Positions 16,047-24,055 of a stretch of DNA of 52,179 nucleotides are shown one piece after another. The stretch is from contig JAJQFJ010000030.1 of assembly GCA_021201185.1 (NCBI GenBank), positions 1-52,179 of the forward strand, given 5' to 3'. Made by a program: the position numbers and the translations under genes. Each line of letters starts with the position of its first letter. The stretch's first letter is position 1. The DNA comes from Clostridiales bacterium (GTDB lineage: Bacteria > Bacillota > Clostridia > Oscillospirales > Oscillospiraceae). Under the pieces are notes generated by a model. It saw nothing but the letters and a program-made list of their open reading frames with translations. It was not told where the DNA came from and made no database searches.

Positions 16047-17450
16047 TCAGAACGTCCAGGCGGACGCAAGAAGATGAAAGGAATCCTGCAAATCGGTTTC
16101 GTCCAGCTTTCCGTACCCCATGACGTAGGTCGGGAGGCCGGAATGAGGGGGTTCACATAAAAAATATGCGTCCAAAGGGTAGAGACGGACGCCCTTTTCT
16201 GCGGCCAGCCGGGTCAATTCGCCCTGAGCGCGGTCGGTGTGGACCTGCATCAGCTGATGCAGGCCGGACTCCCCTCCGGAGATGGTGCAGAGACCTTCCA
16301 GACCCTCCTGATGGACAGCCCGGGCCATGGCGGTTCGCCGCTGCTGATAGCGGTTCCGCGTCCGGGCGATGTGGCGGTCCATGTGTCCACGCTCCATGAA
16401 CAGTGCCAGGGTGTACTGTTCAAAGGAGGGAACAGTAGAGGAGTAGAAGAGCAGCTCCCGCCGATACCGCTCCAGCAGCCGGGGAGGCAGCACCATATAG
16501 CTGATACGCAGAGAGGGGGCCAGGCTCTTGGCGAAGGTGTTCAGGTAGATGACCCGCCCGGAGCGGTCCAGCCCCTGGAGGGCGGGGATGGGACGACCGG
16601 AGAAGCGAAACTCACTGTCGTAGTCGTCCTCGATGATATACCGCTCCTCTCCCTGGTCGGCCCACCGGAGCAGCTCGGTCCGCCGGGAGACGGGCATGAC
16701 GATGCCCAGGGGAAAGTGGTGGGACGGAGTCGCATGGACTACTCTCGCCCCGCTGGCCTCCAGCTGATCGACCATCAACCCCTGGCTGTCCAGGGGGATG
16801 GGGCATACCTCCGCCCCGCTGGCGTGAAAAATACGGGCGATCTTGCCATATCCCGGGTCCTCCACGGCATAGCCCCCCTTTGCGCCCAGGAGCTGCACCA
16901 GCAGCGCAGTGAGAAATTCCGACCCGGCGCCCACCACGATCTGCTCCGGAGAGACCTGAATCCCCCGGAACTGGTACAGGTGCCGGACAATGGCCTGGCG
17001 CAGCTCGGGGACGCCCTGGGGGTGGGCGGCGGAGAGCAGGGCCTGGTCCCGGCTGGACAGCACCTCCCGGCTCAGCCTGGCCCAGGTGGAGAAGGGAAAG
17101 CTGGAGGCGTCCCCGCCGGAGGTGGCAAAGTCATACCTGTAGACCGGGGTCGGCCGAGCGGGCTCGGGCAATGACGGGGCGGGGACGGGAGCCGTACCCG
17201 GCTGGGGAACTACCGGCAGAACGAAGAAGCCGCTGCGGTCCCGGCTATGGAGATAACCCTCGGCCACCAGCTGGCTGTAGGCTCTCTCCACCGTCACCAC
17301 GCTGACGCTCAGCGCCTTGGACAACTGGCGCTTGGAGGGCAGCTTCTCCCCTGAGGCCAGACGGCCGGACAGGATTTTCTCCCGGATATAACGATAGAGC
17401 TGCTGATAGAGCGGCGCGCTGCCGCTGGGGACAAAGGAGAGAGAGAACAT
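16047..17450 (-). CDS. MocR/PdxR-type transcription regulator (GntR wHTH plus aminotransferase-like domain)
   Basis: A 467-aa PLP-dependent regulator. The N-terminal GntR winged helix-turn-helix (1-~75, with LPSKRQLSKALSVSVVTVERAYSQL) is joined by a proline-rich linker (~80-105) to a class I aminotransferase fold (~110-467). PLP-contact residues are conserved: Asp276 region (EDDYDSEFR) and Schiff-base Lys308 (LNTFAKSLAPSLR). MocR proteins bind DNA in response to PLP or an amino-acid aldimine, often controlling vitamin B6, GABA or amino-acid genes. It is transcribed divergently from spoIIIAA with promoters nearly back to back. Its target is not evident here. Confidence 0.9.
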   Translation of the reverse strand: MFSLSFVPSGSAPLYQQLYRYIREKILSGRLASGEKLPSKRQLSKALSVSVVTVERAYSQLVAEGYLHSRDRSGFFVLPVVPQPGTAPVPAPSLPEPARPTPVYRYDFATSGGDASSFPFSTWARLSREVLSSRDQALLSAAHPQGVPELRQAIVRHLYQFRGIQVSPEQIVVGAGSEFLTALLVQLLGAKGGYAVEDPGYGKIARIFHASGAEVCPIPLDSQGLMVDQLEASGARVVHATPSHHFPLGIVMPVSRRTELLRWADQGEERYIIEDDYDSEFRFSGRPIPALQGLDRSGRVIYLNTFAKSLAPSLRISYMVLPPRLLERYRRELLFYSSTVPSFEQYTLALFMERGHMDRHIARTRNRYQQRRTAMARAVHQEGLEGLCTISGGESGLHQLMQVHTDRAQGELTRLAAEKGVRLYPLDAYFLCEPPHSGLPTYVMGYGKLDETDLQDSFHLLASAWTF

Positions 17451-17522
17451 AACACACCTGACCTTATCAAAATGAGAAAAACAGACAAAACTAATCGGGC
17501 CAGAACCGGGGCGATTGCAGAC

Positions 17523-17551
17523 AGTATAGCCATGCAGGGTGGAATTGTCAA
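17523..17551 (-). promoter_or_regulatory. Sigma-A promoter of the MocR-type gene
   Basis: Leftward strand: TTGACA (+ 17546-17551), exactly 17 bases, TATACT (+ 17523-17528). Its -35 box lies only 4 bases from the -35 of the divergent spoIIIA promoter. Confidence 0.8.
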
Positions 17552-17555
17552 GTGA

Positions 17556-17584
17556 GCATATCCGGAAAGCGTCCCTCATACAAT
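17556..17584 (+). promoter_or_regulatory. Sigma-E promoter of the spoIIIA operon
   Basis: GCATATC (17556-17562), 14 bases, CATACAAT (17577-17584). The -10 is the classical sigma-E element and the -35 fits the ATA core. Mother-cell sigma-E control of spoIIIA is established in Bacillus subtilis. The longest frame for spoIIIAA would start inside this -10, supporting the later ATG. Confidence 0.8.
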
Positions 17585-17609
17585 GCCCTATGACGAAGGA
17601 GGGGTGGAC

Positions 17610-18524
17610 ATGGAGCGTCTGGAAGCGGTGCGGACGGCGGTCTCCGTCCTGCCGTCAGGCCTGCGCCGGGTGTTGCTGGCCCGGCAGCCCGGGGAGCAGA
17701 GTGGCTGGGAGGAAATTCGGCTCCGGGCGGGCCGGGGCCTCTCCTGCACGGATGGGACAGGCCGGGAGCGCCCTGTCCTGGAACAGGGCAGGCCGGTCCC
17801 CATCACCCGGGAGCATCTGCGGCAGACGGTGGAGCTGGCCACCCACGCCTCCCTCCAGGGGCTGGAGGGGAAGCTGGCGGCGGGCTTCCTCCCTCTGGAG
17901 GGCGGGCACCGGCTGGGCCTGTGCGGAACGGCGTCCCTCCGGGATGGGCGTATCTGCGCCTTTCGCAGCCTGTCCTCGGTGAATCTCCGCATCGCCTGCC
18001 CGGCGCCGGGGATCGGAGCGCCCCTGCTTCCCCAGCTGATGGAGGGAGGACATTTTTATAGCACCCTCATCCTGGCCCCGCCGGGGGAGGGCAAAACCAC
18101 CCTCCTCCGGGACCTCATCCGGCTGCTGGGCTGCGCCGGTATCCGGGTGGGGCTGGCGGATGAGCGGGGAGAGGTGGCCGCCCTCCGGGACGGGGTCCCC
18201 CAGCTGGACGTGGGGCCGCTGGCGGACGTGGCGGACGGCTGCGCCAAGGGGGACGGACTGCTGCTCCTGCTCCGGTCCATGTCTCCCCAGGTGCTGGCGG
18301 TGGACGAGATCACCCACCCCGCCGACGCCGAAGCTCTGTGCCAGGGGGCCAACTGTGGCGCGGCGGTGCTGGCTACCGCTCACGGGAGTGGGCGGGAGGA
18401 ACTGGAGCGGCGGTCCGCCCTGGCTCCACTGCTGGAGCAGCGGGTGTTCCGATACCTGTTGACCATCCGGCGGCAGGACGGAGTCCGACAATACCGGGTG
18501 GAGCCCATGCCATGCTCCGGCTGA
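17610..18524 (+). CDS. spoIIIAA: Stage III sporulation protein AA (ATPase)
   Basis: Mother-cell ATPase of the SpoIIIA-SpoIIQ channel, related to type II/IV secretion ATPases. The 304-aa protein shows Walker A APPGEGKT (156-163), an acidic DERGE, and Walker B QVLAVDE (227-233). ATG 17610 is 7 bases after GAAGGAGG; the upstream ATG 17583 lies in the promoter. It heads the eight-gene operon and overlaps spoIIIAB by 13 bases. Confidence 0.95.
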   Translation: MERLEAVRTAVSVLPSGLRRVLLARQPGEQSGWEEIRLRAGRGLSCTDGTGRERPVLEQGRPVPITREHLRQTVELATHASLQGLEGKLAAGFLPLEGGHRLGLCGTASLRDGRICAFRSLSSVNLRIACPAPGIGAPLLPQLMEGGHFYSTLILAPPGEGKTTLLRDLIRLLGCAGIRVGLADERGEVAALRDGVPQLDVGPLADVADGCAKGDGLLLLLRSMSPQVLAVDEITHPADAEALCQGANCGAAVLATAHGSGREELERRSALAPLLEQRVFRYLLTIRRQDGVRQYRVEPMPCSG

Positions 18525-19021
18525 CCGGGGGGCTGCTCATCACCGGGGCCTGCCTCTGGACAGGCTGGAGCCGCCGACGGTGGTATCAGAAACGGCGACG
18601 GACGCTGTCTCAGATCTGCCACGGCCTGGCCCGGATGGAGGCGGAGCTCTCCAACCGGGAGACGGACACCCGACAGCTGCTGGAGCTGCTGGCGGCGGGG
18701 ACCGGGGCGATGGCAGAGCTGTGCCGCCGGTGCCGGGCGCTGCTGGAGCATCTGGACGAGCGCCCCCTCTCCGACCTCTGGCGGGAGGCGGCGGAGACGA
18801 TCAACCTGCCCCTTCGGGAGGAGGAGCTGGCTCTCCTGGGCCGTGTGGGGGATATTCTGGGCCGTTACGGGGGACAGGCACAGGCCATGCTTCTGTCCCT
18901 TTTGCGGCAGGAGCTGGAGGGCTGTCTGCGTGATGCCCGGGAGGAGGAACAGCGGCAGGGGAGGACCGTCCTCCTCCTGGGCCTGACGGCGGGGGCGACC
19001 CTGGCGCTGCTGCTGGCGTAG
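18512..19021 (+). CDS. spoIIIAB: Stage III sporulation protein AB
   Basis: A 169-aa membrane protein with an N-terminal helix (~4-20), a long helical region, and a C-terminal helix (GRTVLLLGLTAGATLALLLA). This matches SpoIIIAB, which resembles the GspF-like platform component of secretion systems. It starts inside the end of spoIIIAA, indicating translational coupling. The ATG at 18512 gives the family's normal length (about 170 aa); longer in-frame extension into spoIIIAA is spurious. Confidence 0.92.
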   Translation: MLRLTGGLLITGACLWTGWSRRRWYQKRRRTLSQICHGLARMEAELSNRETDTRQLLELLAAGTGAMAELCRRCRALLEHLDERPLSDLWREAAETINLPLREEELALLGRVGDILGRYGGQAQAMLLSLLRQELEGCLRDAREEEQRQGRTVLLLGLTAGATLALLLA

Positions 19022-19050
19022 GGATAAGGATACATGAAGGAGAACATAAG

Positions 19051-19245
19051 ATGGACGTGGATCTGATCTTTCGCATTGCGGCGGTGGGGATACTGGTCTC
19101 CGTACTCAACCAGGTCCTCTCCCGCTCGGGTCGGGAGGAGCAGGCCACCATGGTCACCCTGGCGGGACTGGTGGTGGTGCTGATGATGGTGGTGCAGCAG
19201 ATCAGCGAGCTGTTCCAGCTGGTCAAGGAGCTGTTTGGCCTGTGA
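19051..19245 (+). CDS. spoIIIAC: Stage III sporulation protein AC
   Basis: A 64-aa membrane protein with two helices (~5-22 and ~34-55), of the length and composition of SpoIIIAC. It follows spoIIIAB after 29 bases with AAGGAGAA upstream and overlaps the GTG start of spoIIIAD. Part of the membrane base of the feeding-tube channel in the mother-cell engulfing membrane. Confidence 0.93.
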   Translation: MDVDLIFRIAAVGILVSVLNQVLSRSGREEQATMVTLAGLVVVLMMVVQQISELFQLVKELFGL

Positions 19246-19634
19246 GCGGCGGGGAACTCTTCCAGCTGGGGGCCATCGCCGTGGCGGGTACCTTCTGCGC
19301 CCTGACTCTGCGGCGTCAGACGCCGGAGCTGGCTCTGCTGCTGGCCCTGGTCACCGGCGGGCTGCTCCTATGGCGGAGCCGGGAGGCCCTGGAGTCGGCA
19401 CTTTCCCTTTTCCGGGAGCTGGCCGACCTGGCAGGGCTGTCCCAGGAGATTCTAAGCCCTCTCATCAAGACTGTGGGCATCGCCCTGCTGGTGCACATCG
19501 CCTCCCAGCTCTGCCGGGACGGAGGGATGGGGACCGTGGCGGTATTTCTGGAGCTGGCAGGAAGCCTGGCGGCGCTGGTGACAGTGGCTCCGCTGCTTCG
19601 GGCGGTGCTGGAGCTGGTGGGGGAGATGCTGTGA
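19242..19634 (+). CDS. spoIIIAD: Stage III sporulation protein AD
   Basis: A 130-aa protein with about four hydrophobic helices, matching SpoIIIAD, the paralogue of SpoIIIAC with which it forms the channel base. Translation starts at GTG 19242, overlapping the spoIIIAC stop by four bases. The 3' end overlaps the next start in the same way. Confidence 0.92.
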   Translation: MSGGELFQLGAIAVAGTFCALTLRRQTPELALLLALVTGGLLLWRSREALESALSLFRELADLAGLSQEILSPLIKTVGIALLVHIASQLCRDGGMGTVAVFLELAGSLAALVTVAPLLRAVLELVGEML

Positions 19635-20725
19635 GAAAGCTGCTGCAAGTGATGCTTGCCCTGGGTCTGCTCTCCCTGCTCCTGCTGCCCGCCTTCGGGA
19701 CGGATGCCCAGGTCTGGGACAGCGTAGATACCGGCGAGCTGGAGGATGCGGCGGAGGACGTGCTGGACACAGAGCTGACGGCGGACATCGACCTGGACGA
19801 GGGGCTGGCCTCTCTGGGGGAGACCGTCCTGAATCAGCTGGACGCCGTCGTCACCCAGGCTACCCGGAGCGGGGCGCTGGTGCTGGTCATCGCCCTGTTC
19901 TGCTCCCTGCTCCAGGCCCTGGCGGACGGGGCGGGGCTGGGACAGGGGGAGGCAGTTTTCCGCATAGTGGGTGCGCTGGCGGTGACCGCCGGGGCCATGG
20001 GCGACGTCAGCTCCCTGATGACCCTGGGGCGGGAGACGGTGGAGAACCTCACTGTATTCACCCGTATTCTGATTCCTGTCATGACCACCGCCGCAGCCGC
20101 CAGCGGCTCGCTCACCGGGGCGGCCAGCCGCCAGATGGTGACCCTGTTCTGCTCCAATCTGCTGCTGACCCTGATGGAGGGAGTGCTGCTTCCGTTGGTT
20201 TACCTCTATGTGGCGGCCTGTGCCGGGGCGCTGGCCACGGGCAACGCCGGTATCCGGGCGGTCGCGGACTTCATCCGCTGGGGCGTGCAGACGGCGCTGA
20301 CCTGGCTTCTGCTGCTCTTTACCGTCTACCTGGGCCTGAGCGGCGTCATCTCCGGGACGGCGGACCGGGCGGCGGTGAAGGTGGCCCGGTTTGCCATCTC
20401 CGGCATGGTGCCGGTGGTGGGTGGCATCCTCTCCGACGCCACCGAGTCGGTGCTGGCGGGGGCGGAGATTCTGCGCAACGCCATCGGCGTCTTCGGAACG
20501 CTGGCCGTGCTGGCCTTCTGCGCCGTCCCCTTCCTGCGCCTGGGGGTGCAGTATCTGCTCTACAGGCTGGCCTTGGTGCTGACCGCCGCCGTGACCCGGC
20601 ACCCGGTCGCCCGGCTCATCGGCGATCTGGGGGGTGCCTTCGGGCTGATGCTGGGGATGGCCGGGGCCTCGGCGCTGGTGACTCTGATCTCCGTCGTGAC
20701 CACAGTCAGCGTGGCGGTGAGCTGA
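19631..20725 (+). CDS. spoIIIAE: Stage III sporulation protein AE
   Basis: Polytopic membrane protein of 364 aa. A signal-like N-terminus (LQVMLALGLLSLLLLPAFG) and a short acidic extracytoplasmic stretch precede about seven or eight helices, typical of SpoIIIAE, which is slightly longer (about 400 aa) in Bacillus. GTG 19631 overlaps the spoIIIAD stop (GTGA). It resembles export-gate proteins and is thought to be the central membrane component of the channel. Confidence 0.93.
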   Translation: MRKLLQVMLALGLLSLLLLPAFGTDAQVWDSVDTGELEDAAEDVLDTELTADIDLDEGLASLGETVLNQLDAVVTQATRSGALVLVIALFCSLLQALADGAGLGQGEAVFRIVGALAVTAGAMGDVSSLMTLGRETVENLTVFTRILIPVMTTAAAASGSLTGAASRQMVTLFCSNLLLTLMEGVLLPLVYLYVAACAGALATGNAGIRAVADFIRWGVQTALTWLLLLFTVYLGLSGVISGTADRAAVKVARFAISGMVPVVGGILSDATESVLAGAEILRNAIGVFGTLAVLAFCAVPFLRLGVQYLLYRLALVLTAAVTRHPVARLIGDLGGAFGLMLGMAGASALVTLISVVTTVSVAVS

Positions 20726-20726
20726 G

Positions 20727-21224
20727 ATGGAGCTGTTAAGGGAGTGGCTCCTGGGGGTAATCGCCGTCTCCTTCCTGACGGCGGCGGCCCAGGCCGTCAT
20801 GCCGGGCGGGGCGGTGAAGCAGGTGGGCAGACTGGCCTGTGGCCTGATGCTGTTCCTGGCCCTGGTGCGACCCCTGCTGGGGATGGACTACGGCTCCCTG
20901 TCCCAGGCTGTCCGGGACTGTCAGGAGGAGCTGTCTGCCCGGCAGGAGACGCTGGAGGAGACGGGAAAAGAACTGACCGGAGACATCATAGCCGGGGAGA
21001 CGGATGCATATATTCAGCACATGACGGAGGAGCTGGGCCTGGACTGCCAGATCACCGTGGAGTGGAGCTGGGAGAGGGAGACCCCGACCCCGGTCCGGGC
21101 CATTGTGACCGGAACGCTGTCCGGCGGCGACCGGGCCGCTCTGAACGAGGCGCTGGTCCGGGACTTCGGCCTGGAGCGGGAGCAGATCGTCTACCGGGAG
21201 CAGGAGGATCAGGAGGGGGCATGA
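20727..21224 (+). CDS. spoIIIAF: Stage III sporulation protein AF
   Basis: A 165-aa protein with two N-terminal helices (~5-22 and ~33-52) and a soluble C-terminal domain exposed to the intermembrane space. SpoIIIAF has this layout and a ring-building fold. The start lies one base past the spoIIIAE stop, and the stop overlaps the ATG of spoIIIAG. Confidence 0.92.
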   Translation: MELLREWLLGVIAVSFLTAAAQAVMPGGAVKQVGRLACGLMLFLALVRPLLGMDYGSLSQAVRDCQEELSARQETLEETGKELTGDIIAGETDAYIQHMTEELGLDCQITVEWSWERETPTPVRAIVTGTLSGGDRAALNEALVRDFGLEREQIVYREQEDQEGA

Positions 21225-21739
21225 GACCAAAATGGGATGCGGAAAAGGCAAAGGAGCTGTTGAAGCGGTATCAGTACGTCCTGCTGGTGCTGGCCCTGGG
21301 GGTGGGGCTGATGCTCTGGCCGTCGGGGGAGGACACCGGGGACACGGCGGAGACAGAGACATCGGTCCAAACGGCGGACACCTCTCTGGACGACACGGTG
21401 GCCGACCTGGAGCGGCGGATGGCCCAGGCCCTGTCCCGGATGCAGGGGGTGGGGGAGACCACCGTGGTCCTGACGGTCAAAAGCGGGACCCAGCTGGTCC
21501 TGGCCACCGACGAGGACGGCGACGAGCGGGAGACGGTGATCGTCTCCGCCGGCTCCAGCCAACAGGAGACGGTGACGGTCCAGGAGATCGCCCCTCAGCT
21601 CCAGGGCGCCCTGGTGGTCTGCGTCGGAGGGGGCGATCCGGAGGTCAGACTGCGGGTTTTGCAGGCGGTGGAGGCGCTCACCGGACTGAATGCAAACCAA
21701 ATATCCATCTGTGAAGGAACGGGAGGCAACGAGAAATGA
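21221..21739 (+). CDS. spoIIIAG: Stage III sporulation protein AG
   Basis: A 172-aa single-pass protein: one helix (~20-36), an acidic linker, and a C-terminal ring-building domain (ETTVVLTVKSG... and a final GLNANQISICEG). SpoIIIAG forms the large 30-mer ring of the channel in Bacillus. ATG 21221 overlaps the preceding stop (ATGA). The longer in-frame extension through spoIIIAF is spurious. Confidence 0.93.
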   Translation: MRPKWDAEKAKELLKRYQYVLLVLALGVGLMLWPSGEDTGDTAETETSVQTADTSLDDTVADLERRMAQALSRMQGVGETTVVLTVKSGTQLVLATDEDGDERETVIVSAGSSQQETVTVQEIAPQLQGALVVCVGGGDPEVRLRVLQAVEALTGLNANQISICEGTGGNEK

Positions 21740-22395
21740 AACTGTGGAAGCGAAATGTAGTGGTGGCGGCCATCGTCCTGTTTGTGTGCGTGGCGGTCTA
21801 TCTCAACTGGACCTATGACCAGGAGGCGGCGGTGAGCACCTCCGGGGAGACGTCCGCCAGCGCCCTGGCCAGCGAGGACGGAGACACCGAGACCAAGACC
21901 CTGGGAGAGGCGGCGCTGGTCAGCTCGGACGATTCGGAAGCGGCAGAGGAGACCTCCGGCGACACGGAGGAGATCGTCATCGACAGCTGGGACAGCGCAG
22001 AGGTGACGGAGGAGACGGTCAGTGAGACGGGAGACAGCAGCGGCTACTTTGCCGAGGCCCGGCTGAGCCGGGAGGAGGCCCGGGCCAGCGCCCTGTCCAT
22101 CCTCCAGGAGACGGTGGACGACCCGGAGGCCAGTGACGCGGCAGTGAGCGCGGCGGCGGAGAGCATCGCCGCCATGGCGTCGGCCACGCTGGCGGAGTCT
22201 CAGATCGAGAGCCTGGTCGCCGCCAAGGGCTACCCGGAGTGTGTGGCCTTTATCGGGGATAACAGCGTCAGCGTGGTGGTCTCCACCGAGAGCGGGGAGC
22301 TGTCGGGGGCGGACGTGGCCAAGATCACCGATATCGTCCTGGGGGAGACGGACTTTTCAGCCAGCTCGGTCAAGGTGGTGCTGGCGGAGGACTGA
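21736..22395 (+). CDS. spoIIIAH: Stage III sporulation protein AH
   Basis: A 219-aa single-pass protein with helix ~8-25, a long acidic Ser/Thr/Glu-rich linker (~30-105) and a YscJ/FliF-like ring-building domain (~108-219: ...LSREEARASAL..., KGYPECVAFIGDNSVSVVV). SpoIIIAH docks with forespore SpoIIQ across the intermembrane space. It ends the operon. The linker is longer and more acidic than in Bacillus. Confidence 0.93.
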   Translation: MKLWKRNVVVAAIVLFVCVAVYLNWTYDQEAAVSTSGETSASALASEDGDTETKTLGEAALVSSDDSEAAEETSGDTEEIVIDSWDSAEVTEETVSETGDSSGYFAEARLSREEARASALSILQETVDDPEASDAAVSAAAESIAAMASATLAESQIESLVAAKGYPECVAFIGDNSVSVVVSTESGELSGADVAKITDIVLGETDFSASSVKVVLAED

Positions 22396-22558
22396 CGCTG
22401 GACATCCTGCATCCAACAGCAACAGCCTTTCCCGGGCCGGGAACAGCCCCGGGGAGGGCTGTCTCTGCATCGGGCACAGGTCGCTTTCTGTCGGATACAG
22501 GGCAGACAGGTGAATGAAAATTTCTCCCTCTTTTTCGATTTTTCTCTCACGGAGAGGG

Positions 22559-22587
22559 TTTTCATTTTGCATATTCCGGTGTATAAT
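22559..22587 (+). promoter_or_regulatory. Promoter of the nusB-recN gene block
   Basis: TTTTCA (22559-22564), 17 bases, TATAAT (22582-22587), 80 bases before nusB. It is the only good vegetative promoter I find for the long rightward block ending with recN at 32584. Confidence 0.6.
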
Positions 22588-22666
22588 AACAGAAATACTG
22601 CATACCGGGTCATTGCGCCGGTACCCCGGGCAAATGAGCCGAATTGAGATGTGGAGGAACCGCAAC

Positions 22667-23128
22667 ATGACGAGAACCTCTGCCCGTGAGATCGCAGTCC
22701 GCCTGGCCTATGAGCTGGGCTATACGGACGAGAGCGCCCAGGAAATGCTGGACCGCTTTCTGGACCCGGAGCATTTTCTCTCCCTGGGAGAGGAGGACCC
22801 TCTGTATCGGGAGCTGCCCGACGAGAAGCAGGAGGCTTATATCCGCAAGGTGGTGAGTGGCGTAGGCGCCCACGGTGCGGAGCTGGACGGATACATCGAG
22901 AAGTACGCCATCGGCTGGCGGTTTGAGCGTATCCCCCGGGTGGCTGCCGCCATTATGCGGGTGGCCATGTATGAGCTGCTCTACATGCCGGAGATCCCAC
23001 AGGGCACCGCCATCCATGCGGCGGTGCAGCTGGCAGAGCACTATGAGGACGAAAAGGTGGTCGCCTTTTTAAACGGCATCCTGGGCACCTTTGCCCGGGA
23101 GGAACTTCCGGAGGAGGTCAGAAAATGA
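22667..23128 (+). CDS. nusB: Transcription antitermination factor NusB
   Basis: A 153-aa, all-helical RNA-binding protein that joins NusE (S10) at boxA in rRNA operon antitermination. The motifs TSAREIAVRLAYEL, the central GWRFERIPRVAAAIMRVAMYEL and ILGTFA near the C-terminus are typical. GGAGG is 9 bases upstream of ATG 22667. It overlaps the next gene by four bases, opening a tightly packed operon. Confidence 0.93.
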   Translation: MTRTSAREIAVRLAYELGYTDESAQEMLDRFLDPEHFLSLGEEDPLYRELPDEKQEAYIRKVVSGVGAHGAELDGYIEKYAIGWRFERIPRVAAAIMRVAMYELLYMPEIPQGTAIHAAVQLAEHYEDEKVVAFLNGILGTFAREELPEEVRK

Positions 23129-24054
23129 GAGCGGCGCTGGGTATCGACACCAGTAATTACACTACCTCCGCCGCCGTCTTTCGGGAGGACGGCACCGGTG
23201 ACAACGAGGGCAGGCTCCTCACCGTCAAAGAGGGGGAGCTGGGCCTGCGGCAGAGCGAGGCCCTGTTCCAGCATGTGCGGGAGCTGCCCCAGCGGTTCCG
23301 TGATCTGGAGGCCAAGGGGCTGCTGAAGGACATCGCCGCCGTGGGGGCCTCCACCCAGCCCCGGGCGGTGGAGGGCTCCTATATGCCCTGCTTTTTGGCG
23401 GGAGCCTCCCAGGGGGAGACGCTGGCCGCCGCGCTGGGCGTGCCGTACTACGGCTTTTCCCATCAGCAGGGCCATGTGGCCGCCGCCTGCTGGTCGGCGG
23501 GACGGCTGGAGCTGCTGGACAAGCCCCTCCTGGCCTGGCACCTCTCCGGGGGCACTACTGAGCTGCTGCTGGTGGTGCCGGAGGGGAGCAATATCCGCTG
23601 CGGCCGTATCGGCGGCACCATCGACATCTCCGCCGGTCAGCTCATCGACCGGACGGGGCAGATGCTCCATGTTCCCTTCCCCTCGGGGAAGAGCCTGGAC
23701 CGCATCTCCCAGTTTTCCCAGCGGCCGGACTGCTTCCGGGTGCGGCTCAACGGCCTGGAATTCTCCCTCTCCGGAATGGAGAACAAGGTGCGCGACATGG
23801 TGGAGGCTCACCGTTTACCCTCGGACATTGCCCGGTTCATGCTGCTGACCGTCGCCTCGGCGGTGGAGCGCACCACCCAGGCGGCCCGGCGGCAGTACCC
23901 AGGCCTGCCGGTGGTCTGCTCCGGAGGCGTTGCCTCCAACAGCCTGCTGCGGCAGAAGCTCACGGGGGCGATCTTCGCCCAGCCTGCCTACTCCACCGAC
24001 AACGCCATGGGGACGGCGATTCTGACCATGCGGCGGCTCCAGCGGGGAGCGTGA
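23125..24054 (+). CDS. Kae1/TsaD-family protein (probable TsaD paralogue)
   Basis: A 309-aa ASKHA-fold protein. It has the family metal motif His113-x3-His117 (FSHQQGHVAA), nucleotide-binding DTSNYTTS, HLSGGTTEL and CSGGVASN. True TsaD makes the threonylcarbamoyl-adenosine modification of tRNA with TsaB and TsaE, none of which is nearby. The sequence diverges from TsaD around the HxxxH motif and the protein is shorter (TsaD about 335-340 aa). It is embedded between nusB and xseA. A paralogue of unknown substrate is the safest call. Confidence 0.8.
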   Translation: MRAALGIDTSNYTTSAAVFREDGTGDNEGRLLTVKEGELGLRQSEALFQHVRELPQRFRDLEAKGLLKDIAAVGASTQPRAVEGSYMPCFLAGASQGETLAAALGVPYYGFSHQQGHVAAACWSAGRLELLDKPLLAWHLSGGTTELLLVVPEGSNIRCGRIGGTIDISAGQLIDRTGQMLHVPFPSGKSLDRISQFSQRPDCFRVRLNGLEFSLSGMENKVRDMVEAHRLPSDIARFMLLTVASAVERTTQAARRQYPGLPVVCSGGVASNSLLRQKLTGAIFAQPAYSTDNAMGTAILTMRRLQRGA

Positions 24055-24055
24055 C

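Noticed and set aside
22420..22462. Hairpin after spoIIIAH as a terminator
   Set aside because: A 15-bp stem with two mismatches is present, but no T-run follows, so termination cannot be claimed.
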